64,000 nt of DNA from Martinezella lusitana (GCF_010668395.1 NZ_WUEY01000003.1:186001-250000); one strand, 5' to 3'; numbered from the stretch's first letter, positions 9,821 to 18,357 are shown. The notes: generated from the sequence alone by a model not told the origin. Translations and numbers: made by a program.

Positions 9821-10956
9821 GCTCGTGTCCCCTGCCCGTTATGATCCGAAAAGCGCCGCTCCAGCTGAATGACCAGCCACGCGGCAATCGCCACAAGCAG
9901 GCCGGCGACAAGGAAGAAGCCGGCCGTGCCGATGATCGAGCCGATCGTTTCGCTGGCGAGGTAGAGAATCTCGCAGGCGAAGACGAAATAGGCGAGATAG
10001 CGCACCGCGCCGTTGTCGCGGCCACTCAGGGCGATAGCGATCACCGAGCCGGCCAGCGTCGCCGCCGCGATGAGGATGAGCGGCAGCTTGTCTTCGACCC
10101 ATACATTATTCTCAAAGGAGCCGTTGCTGATCTCGGCATGCACCAGGAAGAAGCCGATCGCCGCGATCAGAAACGTGTAGAAGGCCGGCGCCGCGCCGGC
10201 CGTTCGCGCAAAGGGCGCCAACGGCGACACGGGGATGCTGACGGCCAGGAAAGCCGCAAATCCGGCGGCGGCGAACAGGATGGCCGCATTCAACCCCTCC
10301 TGCTGGCCAAAAAGCCATGTCAGCCAGCCCACGAGCATCAGATAGGCCAGATGCCGCGCCGCCGGCGCATCGGCATATCGCACAAGGGCAATCAAAATAA
10401 CGGCCATCAGCGGCGGCACCCACGGCATGATGCCGTACCATTGATCGGAATGCCCCCAGAGGTAGAGGCCGCAAAAGGCCCAGGCGAGAAAGCCCGCAAG
10501 CCCGACCTGAGCCGCCGAGCGAAACAACACCGCCACAATGCAGGCCGCAACGAACCAGACGATCATCATCCTCAGTTCATCGCCGGACAAATTGTACATC
10601 TGACCCACGAGAGCCATGGCGCCGCCGAAGCTCAATGTACCGAGAATCAGCAACCCGGATGCCAGGACGGATCGTCCCTGCGCCAGCAGATATGCGGATG
10701 CCAGATAGAAGGCCCATATCATCGCGACGAGACCGAGAAGGCGCACGATCCTCGGAATTGCCTCCCAGTTTGCAGACACGAACAGCAATATGGCCAGACC
10801 GAGAAGCACGGCAGCGATGATGGTCAGCACGCGGCCGGCACTGAAACTCGTCTGGCGGCCGTCATATTCACGCAGAATGGCCTGCGCCGTCGCCGCATCG
10901 ACCAGACCCTTGCCGGTCCAGATTTTCAGATCCCGTTCCAGCCTGCCTCTGTACAT
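9817..10956 (-). CDS. DUF2157 domain multi-spanning membrane protein
   Basis: 379 residues. A short cytosolic N-terminal DUF2157-type helical segment (LERDLKIWTGKGLVDAAT) is followed by roughly ten hydrophobic segments. Start chosen at 10956 because GAGGGGG lies just upstream and homologues begin near this point; the frame stays open to 11034. It forms a two-gene operon with the GDYXXLXY protein. Function unknown; an integral inner-membrane role is all the sequence supports. Confidence 0.85.
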   Translation of the reverse strand: MYRGRLERDLKIWTGKGLVDAATAQAILREYDGRQTSFSAGRVLTIIAAVLLGLAILLFVSANWEAIPRIVRLLGLVAMIWAFYLASAYLLAQGRSVLASGLLILGTLSFGGAMALVGQMYNLSGDELRMMIVWFVAACIVAVLFRSAAQVGLAGFLAWAFCGLYLWGHSDQWYGIMPWVPPLMAVILIALVRYADAPAARHLAYLMLVGWLTWLFGQQEGLNAAILFAAAGFAAFLAVSIPVSPLAPFARTAGAAPAFYTFLIAAIGFFLVHAEISNGSFENNVWVEDKLPLILIAAATLAGSVIAIALSGRDNGAVRYLAYFVFACEILYLASETIGSIIGTAGFFLVAGLLVAIAAWLVIQLERRFSDHNGQGTRA

Positions 10957-11206
10957 GCCCGGCCCCCTCGCGACGATTCCACTTGCGACAGAGTTAGCAC
11001 AAATCGGCGCGCAATCGATGCGTGCCTCGTGCATTCGGCCATCACTCCGCTCCGCACGAATACGTCCCGTATTAATACAGAATTAAGGGCTTATTCGGCA
11101 TTATGAGGACCGGTACTGAGATACCCATAAGAGCCATGCATTCAATTCATGCCTACCATGAAATTATTGCGCTGCACAAATTCAAAAAATCATACTATTA
11201 GATAGA
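10957..11206. other. Intergenic region between the DUF2157 gene and the sRNA
   Basis: No convincing coding frame. It contains divergent promoter space for the minus-strand DUF2157 operon and the plus-strand sRNA. The TTGCGCTGCACAA element described separately is at 11167-11179. Confidence 0.5.
11167..11201 (+). promoter_or_regulatory. Putative LysR-type box and -10 upstream of the anti-SD sRNA
   Basis: TTGCGCTGCACAA (11167-11179) fits the T-N11-A rule of LysR-type regulators. It is followed after 16 bases by TATTAG at 11196-11201. The same 13-mer with one change, at the same spacing to a TATATA, precedes the second DUF1127 gene (12198-12232). This would place transcription start near 11207, upstream of the hairpin domain. 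Functional assignment is inference. Confidence 0.45.
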
Positions 11207-11280
11207 CAACAAACACGGCGATGGCGAGCCGGGCCGATGCAAATCGGAGCTAGCCTGGGGAGTGAAATCCCGACACGATA

Positions 11281-11405
11281 TTCGGAGCTGCATACTCCTC
11301 CTCCCAATGCGCTCCGATCGATTGACGACACTCCTCCTCCCAAGTCGTCAATCACTACAAATGACGCCCACCGCACCTCCTCCCGCGGTGGGCGTTATTT
11401 TTCGT
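11281..11405 (+). ncRNA. alpha-r14 / NfeR1-like trans-acting small RNA
   Basis: Three consecutive hairpins each expose the same 9-mer CCTCCTCCC in the loop. Hairpin 1 pairs 11282-11293 with 11307-11317 (one bulged T). Hairpin 2 has a perfect 9-bp stem, 11321-11329 with 11344-11352. Hairpin 3 has an 11-bp stem, 11364-11374 with 11385-11395, followed by TATTTTT, so it doubles as terminator. The loop motif is the complement of a Shine-Dalgarno sequence. This architecture and the ~125-nt length match the alpha-r14 sRNA family, which includes S. meliloti NfeR1. Such RNAs repress translation by pairing with ribosome-binding sites. The 5' end is uncertain; a promoter-like element suggests a start near 11207. 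Confidence 0.88.
11364..11402 (+). terminator. Intrinsic terminator, third hairpin of the sRNA
   Basis: ACGCCCACCGC pairs perfectly with GCGGTGGGCGT around the loop ACCTCCTCCC, followed by TATTTTT. Confidence 0.92.
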
Positions 11406-11842
11406 CCAAGCTAAATCGTTTGAATGACCAAAACCGCCCTCTCCCGAGATTTGGGACCATGGGCCGAAGCAAAACGCCTGCGGCCCGGCCGACGCGCTCC
11501 GACGAGCCGGCGATACCCCGTTTCAACAATCAAAATCCGGCTCAAGGCGTCAAGCCCGGCAAAAGCATGGCAACAAGCTGGCGGCTATCGTCATAACCCT
11601 CGCATATCCGGGGATCGGCGGAAATTGACGCCACAAGCTCAATCACCGTTTGGCCGCGATATGCACATAAAGCAGCCACCTTCTTGGGCAAATCGCCCAT
11701 AAGATCTGCAGAAGGCGCATAGGTGGCATGAAGCTTTGGCTCTTTTAGTTCTTGCAGCGCAGCATATATTACAAGGCATCAGATCGCAGACGGAACCAAT
11801 CACGGAGCCGCAAGATCTAAAACTCCTCGAAAGGGACTGACA
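11406..11842. other. Gene-free stretch between sRNA and first DUF1127 gene
   Basis: No supported gene. A candidate -10 (TATATT, 11765-11770) lies about 75 bases before the DUF1127 start, directly after TTGCAGCGCAGCA (11752-11764), which also fits T-N11-A but not the spacing of the two other boxes. GGGACTGACA just before the ATG provides the ribosome-binding site. Confidence 0.4.
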
Positions 11843-11989
11843 ATGAACCTGACCCGCTCTTTCAACAACTGGCGCAAGTATCGTCAGACCGTTAGCGAAC
11901 TCGGCCGCATGAGTGCCCGTGAACTGCACGACCTCGGCATCGACCGCGCCGACATCCATCGCGTTGCCCGCGAAGCCACCGGCCGCTAA
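11843..11989 (+). CDS. DUF1127 micro-protein (first copy)
   Basis: 48 residues: MNLTRSFNNWRKYRQTVSEL and onward, basic, with the DUF1127 core of a YRxTxxEL helix followed by an ELxDLGIxRxDI turn. Preceded by AGGGA ten bases upstream and followed by a strong terminator, so it is a monocistronic unit. DUF1127 proteins are abundant in alphaproteobacteria, and small arginine-rich members affect growth and phosphate metabolism in Agrobacterium and belong to the VtlR regulon in Brucella. The molecular activity is unknown; an RNA-binding role is suspected from basic charge only. Confidence 0.9.
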   Translation: MNLTRSFNNWRKYRQTVSELGRMSARELHDLGIDRADIHRVAREATGR

Positions 11990-12026
11990 TCGCCGGATAG
12001 GCTTCGCCAACAGCGAGTGCCTTCTC

Positions 12027-12064
12027 AACGCCCGTTGCGGACCCCGCGGCGGGCGTTCTTTTTT
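12027..12064 (+). terminator. Rho-independent terminator of first DUF1127 gene
   Basis: AACGCCCG and CGGGCGTT pair around an inner GC-rich loop and are followed by CTTTTTT. Confidence 0.9.
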
Positions 12065-12167
12065 GCCTGCTCATTGAGCAAGTGCAGCATATCCAGACTC
12101 AGCCCGAGCCATTCCCCCTACGCAAAGCATATAAATTTTGAGCATTGGCGGCTTTTTGGGCGTCATA

Positions 12168-12232
12168 TTGCACAAACGCATAGCAGACGCCTTTTATTTG
12201 CACTGCACAATCGACGTCCCCGCGCCTATATA
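12168..12232 (+). promoter_or_regulatory. Putative LysR-regulated promoter of second DUF1127 gene
   Basis: TATATA at 12227-12232 is a good -10 candidate. TTGCACTGCACAA (12198-12210, T-N11-A) overlaps the -35 region, and a second T-N11-A element, TTGCACAAACGCA (12168-12180), is exactly 30 bases upstream, centred near -65 of the predicted start. That is the usual recognition-site/activation-site layout of LysR-type activators. Regulator identity is inference. Confidence 0.45.
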
Positions 12233-12292
12233 GAATGCAATCGCTGAGGCGGTAATCGTACCGCCCGCAACCAAGATACCGAGGATAAGATC

Positions 12293-12436
12293 ATGAACCC
12301 GATTCGCATTGCAAAGAACTGGATCAGCTACCGCCGCACCCTGAACGAACTTGGCAACCTTTCCAGCCAGACCCTTTCGGACATCGGCGTCAGCCGCTAC
12401 GAGATCCGCAACATCGCTGCCCGTTCTTTCCGTTAA
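12293..12436 (+). CDS. DUF1127 micro-protein (second copy)
   Basis: 47 residues: MNPIRIAKNWISYRRTLNEL and onward, ending in NIAARSFR. It shares the NW-xx-YRxTxxEL-xxLS-xxTLxDIGxxRxxI skeleton with the copy at 11843, so the two are divergent paralogues. AGGATAAG precedes the ATG. It has its own candidate promoter and its own terminator. The two micro-genes and the sRNA form a compact cluster between the DUF2157 operon and trmFO. Confidence 0.9.
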   Translation: MNPIRIAKNWISYRRTLNELGNLSSQTLSDIGVSRYEIRNIAARSFR

Positions 12437-12465
12437 TAGGAACGAACTCAGCAGACTGCCTCAAG

Positions 12466-12489
12466 ACGGCGCCTTTCGGCGCCGTTTTT
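12466..12489 (+). terminator. Rho-independent terminator of second DUF1127 gene
   Basis: ACGGCGCC/GGCGCCGT perfect 8-bp stem with TTTC loop and TTTTT tail. Confidence 0.95.
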
Positions 12490-12548
12490 GATTCCGGCCA
12501 CCAGTAAACCAATTGGATCGTCGGCCCGCCCGTGATAATGACGCGCGC

Positions 12549-13985
12549 ATGACACAGATCACCTCCCACACTCCCATTCACGTCATTGGCGGCGGCCTCG
12601 CCGGCTCCGAAGCTGCGTGGCAGATCGCCACTGCCGGCGTGCCCGTCATCCTGCATGAGATGCGCGGCGTGCGCGGCACGGAAGCGCACAAGACGGACGA
12701 TCTCGCCGAGCTGGTGTGCTCCAACTCGTTCCGCTCCGACGACGCGACCAGCAATGCCGTCGGCGTCATCCATGCCGAAATGCGCATGGCCGGCTCCCTC
12801 ATCATGGCCTGCGCGGACAAACATCAGGTGCCGGCCGGCGGCGCGCTCGCCGTCGACCGCGATGGCTTTTCCGCGGCGGTAACGCAGGCGGTCGGCAGCC
12901 ACCCGCTGATTACCGTCGTCCGCGAAGAGGTTCAGGGCCTGCCGCCGAAGGATTGGGACCAAGCGATCATCGCCACCGGCCCGCTGACGGCGCCCGGTCT
13001 CGCCAGCGCCATCCAGGCCGAGACAGGCGCGGATGCGCTTGCCTTCTTCGACGCCATCGCGCCGATCGTCTATCGCGACAGCATCAACATGGATGTCTGC
13101 TGGTATCAGTCGCGCTACGACAAGGTCGGCCCCGGCGGCACCGGCAAGGACTATATCAACTGCCCGATGGATGAGGCTCAGTACAATGCCTTCATCGACG
13201 CGCTGATCGCCGGCGATGCCGTCGGCTTCAAGGAATGGGAAGGCACGCCCTATTTCGACGGCTGCCTGCCGATCGAGGTCATGGCCGAGCGCGGGCGCGA
13301 GACCCTGCGCCACGGGCCGATGAAGCCGATGGGCCTGACCAACGCCCACAACCCCACGGTCAAGGCCTATGCCGTCGTGCAGCTGCGCCAGGACAATGCG
13401 CTCGGCACGCTCTACAACATGGTCGGCTTCCAGACGAAGCTGAAATACGGGGCGCAGGCGGAAATCTTCCGGCTGATTCCCGGCCTCGAGAATGCGGAAT
13501 TCGCGCGCCTCGGCGGCCTGCACCGCAATACATACATCAACTCGCCGACCCTGCTCGACCGCTCCTTGGGGCTGAAGTCGCGGCCGGGCCTGCGTTTTGC
13601 CGGGCAGATCACCGGCTGCGAAGGCTATGTGGAAAGCGCCAGCATCGGATTGCTCGCCGGCCGCTTCGCGGCTGCGGAGCGCAAGGGTGAAGCGCCGTTG
13701 CTGCCGCCGGATACGACGGCGCTCGGCTCGCTGCTGAACCATATCACCGGCGGCCACATCGTCTCCGACGAGGAACCGGGCAAGCGCTCCTTTCAGCCGA
13801 TGAACATCAATTTCGGGCTGTTCCCCGAGCTGGAGCCGGGTTCGATCGTCAAGCCGGAGGGCGTCAAGCGCTTTCGCGGCAAGGACAAGACCATCATGAA
13901 ACGCCAGCTCATCGCCAAGCGCGCGCTCTCGGACTGCGCGAAATGGCTGAACGTTCAGGCGCCGGCACTCGCGGAAAGCGCCTGA
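12549..13985 (+). CDS. trmFO: tRNA (uracil-54-C5)-methyltransferase, folate/FAD-dependent
   Basis: 478 residues. TrmFO installs the T-loop ribothymidine at U54 of tRNA, using methylene-tetrahydrofolate as carbon donor and FADH2 as reductant. The N-terminal Rossmann motif [11 protein letters not shown] and the family signature [11 protein letters not shown] are clear, and [18 protein letters not shown] is the conserved C-terminal FAD-contact block. The ATG at 12549 starts 11 residues before the Rossmann glycines; an in-frame start at 12513 adds nothing conserved. Convergent with the next gene, sharing a hairpin at the stops. Confidence 0.95.
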   Translation: MTQITSHTPIHVIGGGLAGSEAAWQIATAGVPVILHEMRGVRGTEAHKTDDLAELVCSNSFRSDDATSNAVGVIHAEMRMAGSLIMACADKHQVPAGGALAVDRDGFSAAVTQAVGSHPLITVVREEVQGLPPKDWDQAIIATGPLTAPGLASAIQAETGADALAFFDAIAPIVYRDSINMDVCWYQSRYDKVGPGGTGKDYINCPMDEAQYNAFIDALIAGDAVGFKEWEGTPYFDGCLPIEVMAERGRETLRHGPMKPMGLTNAHNPTVKAYAVVQLRQDNALGTLYNMVGFQTKLKYGAQAEIFRLIPGLENAEFARLGGLHRNTYINSPTLLDRSLGLKSRPGLRFAGQITGCEGYVESASIGLLAGRFAAAERKGEAPLLPPDTTALGSLLNHITGGHIVSDEEPGKRSFQPMNINFGLFPELEPGSIVKPEGVKRFRGKDKTIMKRQLIAKRALSDCAKWLNVQAPALAESA

Positions 13986-14011
13986 AATCTCGATCTTCCG
14001 GGATTTTCAGG
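13981..14011. terminator. Shared hairpin between convergent trmFO and a membrane-protein gene
   Basis: CCTGAAATC pairs with GATTTTCAGG (one bulge), overlapping both stop codons. There is no strong T-run, so termination is only probable. Confidence 0.4.
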
Positions 14012-14468
14012 CCTTCGCTGGCGGCGCGCGGTGCTCGAGCCTTGCGTCGTCGCCGACGACATAGTTGCCGAGCAGCCAAAGCGAAACCTCGGCGGCTTCG
14101 GCGGGCGTCTTGAACTCGAATGTGCCGTTGTGGTGCGGCACATCGAGAAAATCGATGGTCAAGCCGCGACCGCTGCCTGAGAGCTTGGCACGAGCCCGGC
14201 CGGGCTCGATCAGGTGTACGCTGAAGTGATTGCGGACGTTGCGCATGAAGCCGGCCTTGTCGTCATGCAAGCGCACGAAGACCACCTGCCCATCCGCAGT
14301 TGTCTGCAACTGGCGTATCGCCTCGGTCGGAAAGGCCCGTCCAAATTCCAGAATCGCAAGGCCGGTGTCGTGCAGGCCGTCTTCCTTGTTCTGCGATGCC
14401 ATCCGTGTCGCGTAATAAGCAATGAAGACAACGATCGCGAACAGTATGCACCAGACGACAATACCCAC
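14007..14468 (-). CDS. Hypothetical membrane-anchored protein
   Basis: 153 residues from a GTG start at 14468, chosen because AGGGGGA lies seven bases upstream; the frame also extends to an ATG at 14519. One membrane segment covers about residues 1-21 (VGIVVWCILFAIVVFIAYYA), followed by a soluble, roughly 125-residue domain with a tryptophan-containing C-terminal helix (EAAEVSLWLLGNY). No family recognised. It follows the NDUFAF6-like gene on the same strand with a 77-base gap, so co-transcription with the sec operon is possible. Confidence 0.65.
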   Translation of the reverse strand: MGIVVWCILFAIVVFIAYYATRMASQNKEDGLHDTGLAILEFGRAFPTEAIRQLQTTADGQVVFVRLHDDKAGFMRNVRNHFSVHLIEPGRARAKLSGSGRGLTIDFLDVPHHNGTFEFKTPAEAAEVSLWLLGNYVVGDDARLEHRAPPAKA

Positions 14469-14545
14469 GGCAGATCCCCCTGAAATGCAAATCAAGTGCC
14501 CGCCCATCTCCATAGACACCGAGACTTGTGCGAGCGTATCTTATT

Positions 14546-15406
14546 TTAGATCTTCTTTGTGATCGACGCCATCGCCATGCGCATCTGCCGGCGCCACTGC
14601 GGCAATGCCAGGGATTGGTCGAAGAGACCAGCTCCGAGCCTCTGCGCCTTCTTCAACACAGGCTCAGCCAAGGCGACGGGCAAAAAAGCTGGAAACACCG
14701 CCTGCGGTATGGCGCCCGCAGCCCGTGCCTTCGCGAGATGCTCACGGCCAAGACCGGCAAAGGCCTCGATCGCCGCGGAAATGCGCGGCTTGTCCTCACC
14801 GGCCAGGAAACGATCGCGATCGAGCCCGGTGGCCGACAGTATCTCCAGCGGAAGGTAAAGCTGGCCGCGATGGCGATGAAGCGGCATGAGCAGCAGCAGG
14901 CCGCCGATCGCCTGCGCGACGCCGGCATGGCCGGCGGCATCGGCGGAACGTTTGGCTTCATCGGCGGACAGGACAAGGCTTGCAAGCTGGACAAGAGCGG
15001 AGGCCGTTTCTCCGGCATAGCCCTCCAGGCTGCTGCGGCTCTCCATGGGATCGTCGTAGAGATCGAAGATGCGTGCATCGATCATGTCGACGAGCGTCTG
15101 GCGCGGCAGGCGATATTGCTCGATCGCGATTAGGAGCTCGGAGGCGAGCGGATTGGCTTCGCTCGATCCGTGAGGCTGTCCTTCGAGGAGATCGCGCCAG
15201 TACTGCATGCGCACTTCGCCGGGCAGCGGCTCATGAACGAGATCGCGCACACGCGCCAGCTCGGCGTTGAAGGCATAGAGAGCGGCCAGCGCAGGACGCT
15301 TCTCTTCCGGCGCCAGCAGGCAGGCGAGATAGCGATCGCGATCGGTCTCGCGAAGCGTGGCAAGGCAGATGTCCCGGTTGCTACGGGGCGCAGCTGATGT
15401 CGTCAT
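14546..15406 (-). CDS. Squalene/phytoene synthase-fold protein, NDUFAF6-like
   Basis: 286 residues of the squalene/phytoene synthase superfamily. The second aspartate-rich region is present (IDARIFDLYDDP). The first reads RVRDLVHE rather than a clean DxxxD, and the segment ELARVRDLVHE..MQYWRDLL is closer to the mitochondrial complex I assembly factor NDUFAF6 than to carotenoid enzymes. No carotenoid or hopanoid genes are adjacent. It follows an NDUFAF3-like gene by 16 bases in the yajC-secDF operon. I infer an assembly or membrane-biogenesis role rather than terpenoid synthesis; catalytic competence is uncertain. Confidence 0.75.
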   Translation of the reverse strand: MTTSAAPRSNRDICLATLRETDRDRYLACLLAPEEKRPALAALYAFNAELARVRDLVHEPLPGEVRMQYWRDLLEGQPHGSSEANPLASELLIAIEQYRLPRQTLVDMIDARIFDLYDDPMESRSSLEGYAGETASALVQLASLVLSADEAKRSADAAGHAGVAQAIGGLLLLMPLHRHRGQLYLPLEILSATGLDRDRFLAGEDKPRISAAIEAFAGLGREHLAKARAAGAIPQAVFPAFLPVALAEPVLKKAQRLGAGLFDQSLALPQWRRQMRMAMASITKKI

Positions 15407-15422
15407 GCTAGCATCCGCAGGG

Positions 15423-15809
15423 TCAGACGGCGATCAGCGCCGCAGCCACGGCGCGCGATTCGGAGAGCATGATGTTGAATGTGCGCACCGCCGCCCCGGT
15501 GCTCATCGGGTCGGACGAAATCTGTCTTGCCCGCAGGGCAGCCTTGAGATCGGCGGGCAGCGGCCGCAACTCCATGCCTGTACCGACGAGCAGGACCTCG
15601 ATCTGCGCGGCTTCGTCCAGCACCTTCTGGAAGCGGTCCGGCGTCAGAGCGTCGCCCAGGATCATGTCCCAGCCATAGATGCCCGAGGGCAGGCAGAGCA
15701 GAGAGCCGCGATGCGACATGTCGGCGAAGCGAAAGCCGCCATTGCCGTAAGCGTCGATCGGTGCACGCCCCGGGAAATGCGCGTTACGGATTTCTATACC
15801 TTTTGCCAC
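15423..15809 (-). CDS. Mth938-like (DUF498) protein, NDUFAF3 homologue
   Basis: 128 residues from a GTG start, four bases after the secDF stop. Family signature blocks are visible: IDAYGNGGFRFADMSHRGSL, YGWD and VLLVGTGMELRPLP. The family includes human NDUFAF3, a complex I assembly factor. A longer frame to 15860 would run into the end of secDF and adds no conserved sequence. Tight placement between secDF and the NDUFAF6-like gene suggests one transcript for protein export and respiratory-complex assembly. Confidence 0.82.
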   Translation of the reverse strand: MAKGIEIRNAHFPGRAPIDAYGNGGFRFADMSHRGSLLCLPSGIYGWDMILGDALTPDRFQKVLDEAAQIEVLLVGTGMELRPLPADLKAALRARQISSDPMSTGAAVRTFNIMLSESRAVAAALIAV

Positions 15810-15813
15810 TGTC

Positions 15814-18357
15814 TCACACCGCTGGTTTGCCTGACTGGATATCGCCGGCCGCGGGTCCATTGCTTTCGCCGCCGGTCTGGAACTTGTCCGGACGCAGCTT
15901 GAACAGGATCAGCACGGGCGCCGCAATATAAATCGACGAAAAAGTGCCGACAGCGACGCCGAAAAGCAGAACGAAGGTGAAGGCACGGATCACCTCGCCG
16001 CCGAAGATGTAGAGCGCGAGCAGCGCCAGAAGCGTCGTCGCCGATGTCAGGATGGTCCGCGATAGTGTCTGATTGATGGAAGCATCGATCAAAATCGGCA
16101 GCGGCATCTGCGAATAGCGCTTCAGGTTTTCGCGCATGCGGTCGTAAACCACGAGCGTGTCGTTCAGCGAATAGCCGACAATGGTCAGGATCGCCGCGAT
16201 GCCGGTCATGTTGAATTCCATGCCTGATAGCACGAAGAGGCCGAGCGTCAGAATGACGTCGTGCAGCGTCGCGATAATCGCGCCGACCGCAAACTGCCAT
16301 TCGAAACGCAGCCATATGTAGACGAGGATTGCGGCCAGAGCCGCCAGGACGGCAAGGGAAGCGGTGGTGGTGATTTCGCCCGACACGGCCGGGCCGACCA
16401 CCTCCACGCGGGAGAAATTGTAGTCCTTGCCCAATTCGTCCTGCACGAGCGAGACGGCGGACTGCTCGGCATTTTCGCCGCCCTCCTGGGCATGGACGCG
16501 AATCACCGCGCCAAGGCGATCGGCAAGCCGCTCGACGCGCACGTCGCCCGGAATGATGGCCTCGAGTCGCGTTTGGATATCCGCGGGATCGGCAACGCCC
16601 TGCTTGGCACGGACCTCGATGATCGATCCGCCGGCAAAATCAATACCGAGATGCATGCCGATCGTCGCGAAGGCAACGAGCGTGATGACCGACAGGGCAG
16701 CCGAGATCGTGAATGTGTAACGACGGATCCCCATGAAGCGGATATTGGCATTGTCGAAAACGCCGCTGCGCACGCCGACCAGCAATGTGCGCGGCTTGCG
16801 ACGCGATATCCACATGTTCACCAGCGACCGCGTGACGAAGCAGGAGGTGAAGAAGGTCGTGACCACGCCCACCATCAGGGTCGCGGCAAATCCGCGTACC
16901 GCGCCGCTGCTCGCATAGAAAAGAATGGCCGCCACGATGAGGACCGTCAGGTTCGCATCGGCGACGGTTGCGGCCGCGCGATTGAAGCCATGGCGCAATG
17001 CATCGACGAGCAGATGGGTCTTCTTTTCCTCTTCGCGCACGCGTTCGTAGATCAGCACGAGCGCATCGAGGCCGATGCCGATGATGAGGACGATGGCGGC
17101 CACACCGGGCAGCGTCAGCGTGATGCCGAGCAGGCCCATGAGCGCAGCCAGCATGACCATGTTGATGATGAGCGCGATCGTCGCGATGATGCCGAGCAGA
17201 CGATAGAAGCCGATCATCAAGGCCGCGACGAAGATAGCGGCGGCGATGCAGGCAATCAGGCCGTAGCGCGCCGCCTCGCCACCGAGGCCAGGCTGAATGG
17301 TGCGCTCCTCGACCGTCGTCAGCGTGGCGGGCAGCGGCCCGCTCTTAATCATGACGGCCAGATCCTGGGCACCCTGGGCGGTGAAATCTCCCGGAACGTC
17401 GAGATCGCCGGTGGCTATGACGGTCTTCAGCGACGCCGCGGAGATGACCTGATAGTCCAGCACGACGACGATGATGCGGCCGAGATTGCTTGCGGTCGAT
17501 TGCGCGAAGCGGTGCGTGGCCTCCGGCGTCAACTTGACGGACACCGTTCCCTCACCCTTCTGGTTGTCGACGACAGCGACAGCGTCGGAAAAATCCACAT
17601 TCGAGAGCAACGGCTGCCTTTGCACGAGATAGCCGACCGGTGGGTCGTCTTCGGAAAACAGCACATCGGAGCCGGCCGGCGGATGACCGTTCATCGCGTC
17701 CTGCACCGACATCGATTGATCGATAAGGCGGAAGCTGAGTTCGGCGGGCTGGCCGAGCAGGTTTTTCAGCCGCTGCGCATCGGCAAGATCGGGCACCTGC
17801 ACCATGATGCGATCCGAGCCCTGCCTGCGGATCAGCGGTTCACCCACACCCAACTGCGCGACACGGGCGTGGATGACCTTGATCGAGCGGGCGATGGCCG
17901 ACGATACATGGCTGTTGATATCGGCATCGGTGATATCGAACGTCATCGCGCCGTTTTCGCCCTGAGACAGCGTGGCGGCAGGCTTGTCCGATTCGGCGGT
18001 AAGCGGGCGTAGCGCCGTCAGGGCGACCTGAATCTGCGCGGGATCGTTGATGCGCAGCTGGATTTTTCGGCCGGTGCCGGTCAGGCCCGAATAGGCGACA
18101 TTGACGGTGCGCAATCGAGTCCCGATATCACCGACGATGGCCTCCAGGCGATCCTTCTCGATATCGCCGCGCTCGATCTTCAAGAGGAGATGCGAGCCGC
18201 CGCGAAGGTCGAGGCCGGGCTCGATCTTTCGATGGACCAGCCATGCAGGGAGGGATGAGAGTGCGCGCTCGCCAAGCAAGTTGGGAGCGGCCAGAAGCAC
18301 GCTCAAGAGAACGACGAACCAGATCAGGGCGGTCTTCCACCAGGAGACGTGCAGCAT
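15814..18357 (-). CDS. secD: Fused protein translocase subunit SecDF
   Basis: 847 residues containing SecD and SecF in one chain, as in many rhizobia. SecDF uses the proton motive force to pull substrates across the membrane after SecA/SecYEG. SecD part: first membrane segment near residues 10-28, GLDLRGGSHLLL at about 48-59, periplasmic P1 domain, then RND-type membrane segments with GIGLDALVLIYERVREE. SecF part: from about residue 540, with GIDFAGGSIIEVR and the DTLVVYDRMRENL block. Both conserved Asp/Arg proton-path regions are present. yajC is upstream, with a 159-base gap holding a 9-bp stem hairpin. Confidence 0.96.
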   Translation of the reverse strand: MLHVSWWKTALIWFVVLLSVLLAAPNLLGERALSSLPAWLVHRKIEPGLDLRGGSHLLLKIERGDIEKDRLEAIVGDIGTRLRTVNVAYSGLTGTGRKIQLRINDPAQIQVALTALRPLTAESDKPAATLSQGENGAMTFDITDADINSHVSSAIARSIKVIHARVAQLGVGEPLIRRQGSDRIMVQVPDLADAQRLKNLLGQPAELSFRLIDQSMSVQDAMNGHPPAGSDVLFSEDDPPVGYLVQRQPLLSNVDFSDAVAVVDNQKGEGTVSVKLTPEATHRFAQSTASNLGRIIVVVLDYQVISAASLKTVIATGDLDVPGDFTAQGAQDLAVMIKSGPLPATLTTVEERTIQPGLGGEAARYGLIACIAAAIFVAALMIGFYRLLGIIATIALIINMVMLAALMGLLGITLTLPGVAAIVLIIGIGLDALVLIYERVREEEKKTHLLVDALRHGFNRAAATVADANLTVLIVAAILFYASSGAVRGFAATLMVGVVTTFFTSCFVTRSLVNMWISRRKPRTLLVGVRSGVFDNANIRFMGIRRYTFTISAALSVITLVAFATIGMHLGIDFAGGSIIEVRAKQGVADPADIQTRLEAIIPGDVRVERLADRLGAVIRVHAQEGGENAEQSAVSLVQDELGKDYNFSRVEVVGPAVSGEITTTASLAVLAALAAILVYIWLRFEWQFAVGAIIATLHDVILTLGLFVLSGMEFNMTGIAAILTIVGYSLNDTLVVYDRMRENLKRYSQMPLPILIDASINQTLSRTILTSATTLLALLALYIFGGEVIRAFTFVLLFGVAVGTFSSIYIAAPVLILFKLRPDKFQTGGESNGPAAGDIQSGKPAV

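Noticed and set aside
14546..15406. Carotenoid or hopanoid biosynthesis gene
   Set aside because: Same fold, but the first aspartate motif is altered and no other terpenoid gene is nearby; context and local motifs favour an NDUFAF6-like role.
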